Assembly: GCA_910575475.1 (NCBI GenBank)
Contig: CAJTGD010000012.1
Span: 62,001 to 126,000 of the forward strand
DNA length: 64,000 nucleotides
From: Lachnospiraceae bacterium
GTDB lineage: Bacteria > Bacillota > Clostridia > Lachnospirales > Lachnospiraceae
Reading direction: 5' to 3'
Part shown: positions 8,890-15,623 of the stretch, piece after piece
How positions within the stretch are numbered: the first letter of the stretch is position 1
How the letters are laid out: each line of letters begins with the position of its first letter
Notes under the pieces: generated by a model
Told to the model about the DNA's origin: nothing
Databases searched by the model: none
Seen by the model: the letters and a program-made list of their open reading frames with translations, nothing else
Program-made: the position numbers and the translations under genes

Positions 8890-9279
8890 TCACCTCCTGT
8901 ATCTTCTGAATGCACTGACTAATAACTGCTGCGGAAGTTCCGGGTCGATCAGCTCCGGAATTTCGTTCGGAGACAGGTAATCCTGATCCTTCTGACGTAC
9001 CACGACCTGTCTTGCCGCGTCGATCAGCTTGCCCGGTTTTACGTCGCGGGGGCATCTCTCCACACATGCAAAGCAGGAAAGGCATTTCCAGAGAGACCTG
9101 GAATTCACAAGGCTCTCGATATCTTCATTGATCACATAGGATACAAACTGATGCGGTTTGATATCCATCTCATTGTAAGACGGACAGGTTGCAGAGCATT
9201 TCCCGCATTTCATGCATTTCAACGGATTGACCCCGCTGATCTCTTTGATCAGCTCGGCCTGTTTCTTTTCAGAACTCAT
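8890..9279 (-). CDS. hdrC: HdrC, 4Fe-4S electron-transfer subunit
   Basis: This 129-residue protein carries two classical [4Fe-4S] sites: C22/C25/C28/C32 (CMKCGKCSATC) and C66/C69/C72/C76 (CLSCFACVERC). HdrC bridges HdrA and HdrB. Its start overlaps the hdrB stop by four bases (ATGA-type coupling), and hdrA begins seven bases after its stop. Size and motif spacing are normal for the family. Confidence 0.9.
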   Translation of the reverse strand: MSSEKKQAELIKEISGVNPLKCMKCGKCSATCPSYNEMDIKPHQFVSYVINEDIESLVNSRSLWKCLSCFACVERCPRDVKPGKLIDAARQVVVRQKDQDYLSPNEIPELIDPELPQQLLVSAFRRYRR

Positions 9280-10070
9280 GACTTCTGCACCTCCTCTTTC
9301 ACGCCAAGAGCCTCTGCCAGCAGCTCCGTAAAGTAAACCACCGGGAGCTTCCCGCTGCTCTTGTTCAGATTATACAGACATAACGGACATGCCGTGATCA
9401 GCATCTCGGCTCCGAAGCCTTCTGCGCTGTCCGTGATCTTTTCACACATCGTTTTAGACATTTCCTTTTCCTTCAGGGAAATGTATCCGCCGCAGCACTC
9501 GTTGCGGTACGGGTAAACGACCGGCTCCGCTCCGATGGCACGGATAAAGTCCTCGATGATCTTCGGATTCTCCGGATCGTCAAAAGCTAAAAGGCTGCTC
9601 GGACGCAGAAGCAGGCACCCATAGTAAGCGCCGATCTTCTTTCCTGTCAGAGGATTGGTCACCTTTTTCTTCAGCTCGTCGAATCCAACCTTATCACGAA
9701 GAACCTCTAAGAAATGAAGGACCTCTGTCTCGCCTGCATAAGGCTCCTCAAGCTCCATATAGTTGTTTGCCCTGGTACGGATATCCTCTACGTTCTTCAT
9801 GTCGTCATTGACACGCTTGATCACATGATGGCATGCGGAACACAGGGTCACAAGACTCTGTCCTTTTACCTTAGCCTCATTCAGAGCGCGGACAGAAGAC
9901 AGCTTCGTAGCGATCTCGTCAGTACCAAGCGGATAGACGCCGCCGCAGCACTGCCAGTCTTCAATCTCTTCCAGTTCAAATCCCAGCGCTTTTGCGGAAG
10001 CCCTGGCATAAGCATCCAGATCCTTTGCCTTTGTTCTCAAAGTGCATCCCGGATAATAACTGTACTTCAT
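9276..10070 (-). CDS. hdrB: HdrB, CCG-domain subunit with two non-cubane cluster motifs
   Basis: This 264-residue HdrB homologue has both CCG motifs complete: C9, C41-C42, C77-x2-C80, then C152, C192-C193, C228-x2-C231. In methanogen HdrB these bind two non-cubane [4Fe-4S] clusters that cleave a disulfide. Here the natural acceptor is unknown. Candidates are a protein or small-molecule disulfide, or direct hand-over to the fumarate reductase Fe-S subunit encoded downstream. It is the first gene of the hdr-flx run, about 150 bases after the malate dehydrogenase gene, from which two palindromic repeat units separate it. Confidence 0.9.
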   Translation of the reverse strand: MKYSYYPGCTLRTKAKDLDAYARASAKALGFELEEIEDWQCCGGVYPLGTDEIATKLSSVRALNEAKVKGQSLVTLCSACHHVIKRVNDDMKNVEDIRTRANNYMELEEPYAGETEVLHFLEVLRDKVGFDELKKKVTNPLTGKKIGAYYGCLLLRPSSLLAFDDPENPKIIEDFIRAIGAEPVVYPYRNECCGGYISLKEKEMSKTMCEKITDSAEGFGAEMLITACPLCLYNLNKSSGKLPVVYFTELLAEALGVKEEVQKS

Positions 10071-10100
10071 AGTTCTCGCTATCCTTTCTTTATTTATTGT

Positions 10101-10226
10101 TTGTCACCAATTTTCCTTGAAAATTGATGACCTGCTTGCGCATCAGCGCAATTCCTCTTATATCTTGTCACCAATTTTCTCTGAAAATTGATGACCTGCT
10201 TGCGCGTCAGCGCAATTCCTCTTATA
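10101..10226. repeat. Two tandem REP-like palindromic units (family A)
   Basis: Two copies of a 64-base unit begin at about 10101 and 10165. Each has a stem GTCACCAATTTTC...GAAAATTGATGAC, then CCTGC, then a second stem TTGCGC-ATCA-GCGCAA, then ATTCCTCTTATA. The second copy runs into the stop codon of the malate dehydrogenase gene. A related one-and-a-half-copy block lies at 58541-58640 in front of a response-regulator gene, so this is a dispersed family and not a local duplication. It lies between mdh and hdrB and may stabilise or attenuate the transcript there. Confidence 0.8.
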
Positions 10227-11157
10227 ATTCAATCTGGGCAATGACTGCCTTGAGCGCATCCGCGCTTGCTTTCAGTTTTGCTACCTCTTCATCCGTCAGG
10301 GTCATCGGAACCTTGCTGTGGATCCCCTTCGGTCCCACCAGTGCAAGCGTGCTCAGGCAGACATCCTCAATGCCGTATTCGCCGTGCATCATGGAAGATA
10401 CGGTAGATACGGATTCAGAAGCAGCCATCAGGATGCTGCATAATTTGCACACGCCTCTTGTTACCGCATAGAAGGTAGCTCCCTTATTTGCAATGATCTT
10501 GCCGCCGGATTTCTGTACATATGTAAGCATCGCTTCCTTATCCAGCTTCTCAAAGCCCGGCATCATCTCATAGTAATCGTCTACGTTGACGCCCGCGATC
10601 CTTGCCGCTGACCATGGAATAAAGGAGGTATCGCCATGCTCGCCGAATACATATGCATGGATATTTCTCTGTGCAACTTTAAAATGTTCGGAAAGACCGC
10701 AGCGAAGACGCGCGGAATCCAGAATTGTTCCGGAACCGATGATCTGATTCTCCGGAAGCCCCGAAATCTTGGTAAATACATAGGTCATAATATCAACCGG
10801 ATTGCTTACGATGATATAAAGCGCCTTGGGAGCCGCTTTTACGATCTCCGGTGTGATCTGTTTTAAGATATTCACGTTGGTCTGGGTCAGCTCAATTCTT
10901 GTCTGTCCCGGCTTACGCGCGATTCCGGAAGTGATGATGACGATATCAGAATCTTTTGCATCCTCATACTCGCCCGCAACGATAGAAACGGGGTCTCTGA
11001 AGCAGGTTCCCTGCTCGATGTCCATCACTTCGCCCTCAACCTTTTCCTTGTTGATGTCGATCATGACGATCTCAGACGCGATGTCCTCTCCAGACAGTGT
11101 GTACGCAATTGTTGAGCCTACGCTTCCGGCTCCAATGATTGTGATTTTGCTGCTCAT
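10222..11157 (-). CDS. mdh: Malate dehydrogenase, LDH-like fold
   Basis: This 311-residue NAD-dependent 2-hydroxyacid dehydrogenase has the NAD site GAGSVG (9-14), D34 after beta-2 (NAD preference) and the catalytic histidine in GEHGD. The specificity-loop residue that is Gln in lactate dehydrogenases is Arg here (R81 in ARKPGQTR), the hallmark of oxaloacetate/malate specificity. GEHGDTSF resembles LDH, so automated names may say lactate dehydrogenase. Position at the head of the fumarate reductase/fumarase operon supports malate formation from oxaloacetate. A sigma-A-like promoter lies about 90 bases upstream. Confidence in the fold is high and in malate specificity good. Confidence 0.85.
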   Translation of the reverse strand: MSSKITIIGAGSVGSTIAYTLSGEDIASEIVMIDINKEKVEGEVMDIEQGTCFRDPVSIVAGEYEDAKDSDIVIITSGIARKPGQTRIELTQTNVNILKQITPEIVKAAPKALYIIVSNPVDIMTYVFTKISGLPENQIIGSGTILDSARLRCGLSEHFKVAQRNIHAYVFGEHGDTSFIPWSAARIAGVNVDDYYEMMPGFEKLDKEAMLTYVQKSGGKIIANKGATFYAVTRGVCKLCSILMAASESVSTVSSMMHGEYGIEDVCLSTLALVGPKGIHSKVPMTLTDEEVAKLKASADALKAVIAQIEL

Positions 11158-11245
11158 GTTTTTTCTCCTTTAACCTATTGTTTTTTACTAAAAGTTACCT
11201 TTCGGCGGTCAGCAAATCCTGTCGTATTTTGCTTTCGCTTCAATT

Positions 11246-11274
11246 ATAATAACACATTGACAATAAATTAACAA
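11246..11274 (-). promoter_or_regulatory. Predicted sigma-A promoter of mdh-hdr-flx-frd-fum
   Basis: On the minus strand TTGTTA (11274-11269) and TATTAT (11251-11246) are separated by 17 bases, about 90 bases upstream of the mdh start. No other clear promoter was seen before hdrB, so it may drive the whole operon. Confidence 0.45.
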
Positions 11275-11320
11275 GCACTTTTCACTGTAAATAATATACA
11301 AATTTTTCCTGCTTTTTTGG

Positions 11321-11542
11321 TCAGTATTCCTTCGTCACCTCCTTAAGATCATACATCCGCTTGAATGTCTCCAGATCCTCCTCATTTTTGATCAGCATCA
11401 CCTCTTCCCATTGTCCTGTATGGATATTTTTAAAGCCTGCCACCTGCTCTCCTGTACAGATGCTGCAGCGCAGGATGGGCTTCTGGTTTGCCCTGTCATA
11501 TTCCTTCTTTACCGGCTGTTTTTTCCGAAATATTTTTAACAT
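11321..11542 (-). CDS. Small CxxC protein of unknown function
   Basis: This 73-residue basic/acidic soluble protein starts MLKIFRKKQPVKKEY and contains a single CSIC motif (C31-C34) followed by GEQVAGFKNIHTG. No signal peptide or membrane segment is visible. It lies alone between mdh and the large helicase gene on the same strand. GGGCA-type purine-rich sequence precedes the ATG only loosely. The composition looks coding and I recall similar short proteins in Clostridia, but I cannot assign a function. The lone CxxC could bind metal or be redox active. Confidence 0.55.
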   Translation of the reverse strand: MLKIFRKKQPVKKEYDRANQKPILRCSICTGEQVAGFKNIHTGQWEEVMLIKNEEDLETFKRMYDLKEVTKEY

Positions 11543-11663
11543 TTGTTCTGTGCCCTCCCCTTTCCCTTTGTCCTGCTTTTTAAGTTATGATGCGTTTGGG
11601 AGCCTCATTCCTTTTTATCTGAATTTATATTGAACACTGCTGCATCGGCCGTGAGTATCTGTC

Positions 11664-14600
11664 TTATCTGACCTTCCGGAAATATTCTTCCAGGATTCCC
11701 TTGATATAATAATAGCGTCTGGCATAGGAATTCTCCACCCGGATCAGTTCAAATCCATGCTTTCTGCAGACTTGCATCTTCTGCCTGTCCCGCTGCTTCA
11801 CGAGAGACTCCTCCTGATGCTCCTTTCCGTCCAGTTCAATGGCCAGGATCGGCTGTTCCCCGCCTCCATACTCCTTTTCATAGATGACAAAGTCAAATCT
11901 TCCATTGTAGAACAGCCCTTCCCCTGTATGCTCATCCCGGAACACCCGGGATATCTCCACTTCATTTTCCACTTTGCATCTCCGCCCGTTGTTGAGGATA
12001 TTCCCCAGCGCATGATTGAGGCTGACGAGAAAATCCTCCTCGATCTGCGCGCTGTAAGGCTTGATGCCCAATGCCCGGGAATGGACCTCATCCGCCGATA
12101 CCCGGCAGAGTCCTTTGCTGCTCACATACCGGGCCAACTCATACATATCATCCTTGTCCGCCTCATCGTGGAGCCGCTGCAGATTCTTTGTACTGGAAAA
12201 CAGAACCAGCTTTTCCCTTGCCCGGGAGGTGGCTACGTTGATCAGCTCCCGGTTGTTTTTCAGCCACCCGTAGGTCTTCTCCGACATCTGGTCTGTCACT
12301 GCGGTAGAAAATAAGATGATATCCTTCTCATCGCCCTGAAACGCATGGACTGTACCGCAGGACACATCCTGGATCCCCCTGTCCTTTAGCATCTGGCTGA
12401 TGCACTCCTTCTGGTTGGCAAAGGGCGTGATGATCCCGATCTTTTTATCCCGGTTGTCCATCACGTACCGGACGATCTGCTCCGCCTCCCGGGGCGCGGC
12501 ATTTTTTAATTCGGTCTCGTTGTTTTTCACATCCACATAGACAAGAGGCTGTTCTGGCTTCGCCCTGCTTTCGATTTTTAACTTACTATTGTAATATTTC
12601 ACATTGTTGAATTCAATAATGGATTTACAGCAGCGGTAGTGATGCCGGAGAAGGATCTCCTCGCTGACGGCGTCATTTGCCAGGAATGTCTTGTAAATGG
12701 AGTTTTCCAGGTAATCATATTCCTGCGGGATCTGATAACGCTGCTTGAGGATCTCATTGTCCTTACTGTCCAGAAGAATCACCGGGTTCAGCTGCTGGGG
12801 ATCTCCTACCAGCATCAGGTTCTTTCCCCGGATAACAGGAAGCAGGGACATGGCCGTGCTGCACTGGCTGGCCTCATCCATGATGGTCAGGTCAAAATGC
12901 GCCTCCGGGCTTCCCAGCCGGCAGGAGGAGATGCAGGAGGTCGCAACCACCGGAAAAATGCGGAGGAACTTTTTTACATTCTCCGTCTCACTGAGATATC
13001 TGTGAAATGCCTTTACCTTTTCCTCTTCATCCTCCATCTCCAGGATCTTGCGCAGGTCTTCATTTTTCGGTTCTCCCAGGCGTTTGAGGTATTTGATGGA
13101 GGTAAAATTCAGGTACTGCTTGAATCCCGCTTCATCCTGATCCAACAGTGCCAGTGCCTGTTCGTTGGTGATCTCTCCGATCTCCTGCAGATCCCGGCGT
13201 ATCTCTTCCAGCTGTCTGCCCTGCAGGTCCGTCTGGAAGGTCAGATGCTGTGTATTGCCGAGCAGACACTCGATGGCCTCCTGCTTTTCCCGCAGCGCCA
13301 GTGTATTCTCATATTTTTTCAAAAGCTCCGTCAGCTTCCTGGTTCGGCTGATCTTATGGTCTTTATTTTTTTCCAGCGTCCCTTCAAAAACCGGCTTGTT
13401 TTTGATCCGCTCATACTGTTCCCGGATATCCAAGAGGGCCTGCTTTACAAGCCTTGTATTTCCCAGGCGGATCACCGGGAAGGGGATATTTTCTCCCTGC
13501 TTGTAGGGAATGGACTTCAGCTTTTCCACCACCGTGTCAACAGGGTGGTTGTTGTAGGATGCCAGAAGCACTGTCTTCTCATTAAAAAATGCGGTAATGA
13601 TGGTATTGAGGATGGTATGTGACTTCCCGGTGCCGGGCGGACCCTGAACATAAGTGACCGGATATTTTACGGCGTTGTGGATGGCAAGGAGCTGGTCCAG
13701 ATTGGCACGGTGCTCCAGAAGCGCCAGCGGGTAGTCTTTTCTCCGCTGCGGCTTGCTGAGCAGTTTTCCGAAAAATGCCTTGACGGGCTGGGTCTCTTTT
13801 CCTTCCTCCAGGCTTTTGATGACCGGCTCATATTCCTTGTTCAGATCGACCTTGATGTCTCTTGCAAGAGCAATGATATAGGGACGGTCATCCACGCCCT
13901 GCTTTAACGAATTGTAATGCGTGATCCGGTCTTTGATCGTCTCCTTGTGACGGGCAAATTCTGCAAGCAGATCCGAATCCGCCGGATCCATATATTTTCG
14001 GATGCTTTCCTTCTCTCCGTTGACAGTAAATTCCCGGCTGATGGTGATCTCCCCGTCCGGCTTGAGGACACGGCGCTTCACATCCAGATACAGCTTCCGG
14101 TACGCAAGCACGTACAGCGCTTCCCTCTGGCTGCTCCTTCCCCTGGCCAGGATGCTCAGCTCATTCATGACCAGCTGGCGGTACTGCCAGCTTTTGTGCT
14201 TCTCCGGCCGGGTGCTCTCCTCCTGGAACTGCCGGACCAGCTGCCGGAACTGATCCTTGTCCAAAGGATACTCTCCATTTTTGAAAGAACTGCCGTCCAG
14301 GTGCTCAAGCAGGGAATACTCGCACTGGTAGGGCTGGGTGTCCAGACGGTTGCAGTCGATCAGGTAATTGAGGATCTTCAGGTTCACGGTCTGCCCGAAA
14401 AGGGGTTCGTATTTTTCCGGATTCCGTTCGATGTCCTCCACAAGCTGTTCTTCAATCTTATACGTGGAAGCCTCCACCACCGCGGCAGACAGGATGGAGT
14501 CTATATAAATGAAATCGTACCGCTCCACGGTATGCATCATCAGGTGAAAGCCTTCCACACTGAGGCTGCGTTTCCTGACGTCAATCCCGTGGATGGCGAT

Positions 14601-14699
14601 CCAGTAGTTTGTGATCTGGTCTCTCTGGTTTTTATATTCTATGCTGAGCCATTTTCCCTCATGTATTGCTTTGAAAATATTCTGAGCGATCCTGTCCAT
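11664..14699 (-). CDS. Large SF1 (UPF1/DNA2-like) helicase with C-terminal nuclease-like domain
   Basis: This 1011-residue predicted nucleic-acid helicase has Walker A GPPGTGKSHT (353-362), Walker B IMDEASQ, GDPQQLNP, TVHAFQGDEKDI and VATSRAREKL, which give the full set of UPF1/DNA2-type SF1 motifs. Residues about 1-75 (GKWLSIEY..., YDFIYIDSI) resemble a WYL-like beta-barrel. The last 100 residues (GRFDFVIY...AIELDGKEH...RDRQKMQVCRKHGFELIRVEN) match a PD-(D/E)xK-like DUF2726/Vsr-type domain. GGGAG precedes the ATG. It is single-gene, with no methylase or other defence gene beside it. It could act in repair or phage defence; function is not shown by the sequence. Confidence 0.85.
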   Translation of the reverse strand: MDRIAQNIFKAIHEGKWLSIEYKNQRDQITNYWIAIHGIDVRKRSLSVEGFHLMMHTVERYDFIYIDSILSAAVVEASTYKIEEQLVEDIERNPEKYEPLFGQTVNLKILNYLIDCNRLDTQPYQCEYSLLEHLDGSSFKNGEYPLDKDQFRQLVRQFQEESTRPEKHKSWQYRQLVMNELSILARGRSSQREALYVLAYRKLYLDVKRRVLKPDGEITISREFTVNGEKESIRKYMDPADSDLLAEFARHKETIKDRITHYNSLKQGVDDRPYIIALARDIKVDLNKEYEPVIKSLEEGKETQPVKAFFGKLLSKPQRRKDYPLALLEHRANLDQLLAIHNAVKYPVTYVQGPPGTGKSHTILNTIITAFFNEKTVLLASYNNHPVDTVVEKLKSIPYKQGENIPFPVIRLGNTRLVKQALLDIREQYERIKNKPVFEGTLEKNKDHKISRTRKLTELLKKYENTLALREKQEAIECLLGNTQHLTFQTDLQGRQLEEIRRDLQEIGEITNEQALALLDQDEAGFKQYLNFTSIKYLKRLGEPKNEDLRKILEMEDEEEKVKAFHRYLSETENVKKFLRIFPVVATSCISSCRLGSPEAHFDLTIMDEASQCSTAMSLLPVIRGKNLMLVGDPQQLNPVILLDSKDNEILKQRYQIPQEYDYLENSIYKTFLANDAVSEEILLRHHYRCCKSIIEFNNVKYYNSKLKIESRAKPEQPLVYVDVKNNETELKNAAPREAEQIVRYVMDNRDKKIGIITPFANQKECISQMLKDRGIQDVSCGTVHAFQGDEKDIILFSTAVTDQMSEKTYGWLKNNRELINVATSRAREKLVLFSSTKNLQRLHDEADKDDMYELARYVSSKGLCRVSADEVHSRALGIKPYSAQIEEDFLVSLNHALGNILNNGRRCKVENEVEISRVFRDEHTGEGLFYNGRFDFVIYEKEYGGGEQPILAIELDGKEHQEESLVKQRDRQKMQVCRKHGFELIRVENSYARRYYYIKGILEEYFRKVR

Positions 14700-14830
14700 A
14701 CCGTCTGCTCCCGCACTCTGCGCAAAATAAGTAAAAAAATCTGTGACTATTGTACCATGTCATGCGCGATTTGAAAATACTTTTCCTGAGCGGGTTTACA
14801 CTTATTTTTTCCATTTGGTAAAAGAAATAC

Positions 14831-14875
14831 AAAACAGGATAACGGGAAACCGTTCTATCTCCCGTTGCCCTGTTT
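14831..14875. terminator. Intrinsic terminator after the YczE-type gene
   Basis: An interrupted stem pairs ACAGG...ACGGGA with TCCCGT...CCTGT, with AAAA on one side and TTTT on the other. It sits seven bases past the YczE-type stop codon and can act on both strands. Confidence 0.6.
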
Positions 14876-14881
14876 TCAGCA

Positions 14882-15535
14882 TTATTTTCCGTTCATAACC
14901 GGCTCCGCGACATGGATCTTAAAGAACTGAATCAGAGGTCCGTTCAGCAGTGCATTGCAGATCGTGCCGATCCCAATGATGAGCCACAGATCTCCATGAG
15001 ACATGAGGCAGAATACCACACCGATCACAACCACCGTAACATCACTCATGACGCGGGCATTCTGGAAGGGGATCTTACCACGGGTCACATTTTCTATGAT
15101 CACCGCTACACTGTCATAAGGAGCGATCCCCATCTCCGCCACCATATAAAACGCCACGCCCATCCCCGCGAAAATGCTGCCGATGATCAGGGCCAGGATT
15201 CGAAGCGGCAGCGTCATCTCTTCTTTCAGGATGTCCTGAAACAGCCAGCATATGAAGTCTGCCAGATAACCGACACAGACCATATTGACGATGGTGCCCG
15301 CCCCGATGCACTGCCTTGCATTAAAAAACACAACCACCAGTATCGCCGCATTCATGATCAGCTGCCATGTACCGAAGGTCATGTGCAGAAATCCGCTGAT
15401 CCCCAGGTTCATACAGGTAAATGCATCTACGCCGAAGGCACTGAGCCGGTAGGAGCCGACGCAGATCCCGATAAACAGGATGCCGGTCACCATCATGATG
15501 CAGCGTTTGAGAAAAGTTTTGTTTTGTGTATCCAT
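14882..15535 (-). CDS. YczE/YitT-type membrane protein
   Basis: This 217-residue polytopic membrane protein has five or six hydrophobic segments (starting ILFIGICVGSYRLS, then LIMNAAILVVVFF, IVNMVCVGYLADFICWLF, IIGSIFAGMGVAFYMV, VVVIGVVFCLM and IIGIGTICNALL). FGVDAFTCMNLG and GIAPYDSVAV are characteristic of the YczE family. Its molecular function is unknown; YczE was linked to surfactin production in Bacillus. The ATG at 15533-15535 is preferred over an upstream TTG because GGGGG lies eight bases before it. Terminators on both sides make it a one-gene unit. Confidence 0.8.
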   Translation of the reverse strand: MDTQNKTFLKRCIMMVTGILFIGICVGSYRLSAFGVDAFTCMNLGISGFLHMTFGTWQLIMNAAILVVVFFNARQCIGAGTIVNMVCVGYLADFICWLFQDILKEEMTLPLRILALIIGSIFAGMGVAFYMVAEMGIAPYDSVAVIIENVTRGKIPFQNARVMSDVTVVVIGVVFCLMSHGDLWLIIGIGTICNALLNGPLIQFFKIHVAEPVMNGK

Positions 15536-15562
15536 TGGAATAACCCCCTGCAAATAATTTTA

Positions 15563-15608
15563 GAAAAATCCGGAACAGCAGACAGGTCAATGGTCTGTTA
15601 TTCCGGAT
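15563..15608 (-). terminator. Intrinsic terminator of the alpha-galactosidase operon
   Basis: Arms ATCCGGAA (15568-15575) and TTCCGGAT (15601-15608), extended by a CAGAC/GTCTG pair, are followed on the minus strand by TTTTTC. It ends the GH36 transcript. Confidence 0.7.
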
Positions 15609-15623
15609 CTGCCGATTTCCGTA

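Noticed and set aside
6894-10070. Methanogen origin suggested by hdrABC
   Set aside because: Surrounding genes, ribosome sites, sigma-A promoters and PTS genes are bacterial; Hdr homologues are common in anaerobic bacteria.
10222-11157. L-lactate dehydrogenase assignment
   Set aside because: The specificity position carries Arg (R81), not Gln, and the genetic context is malate/fumarate metabolism.
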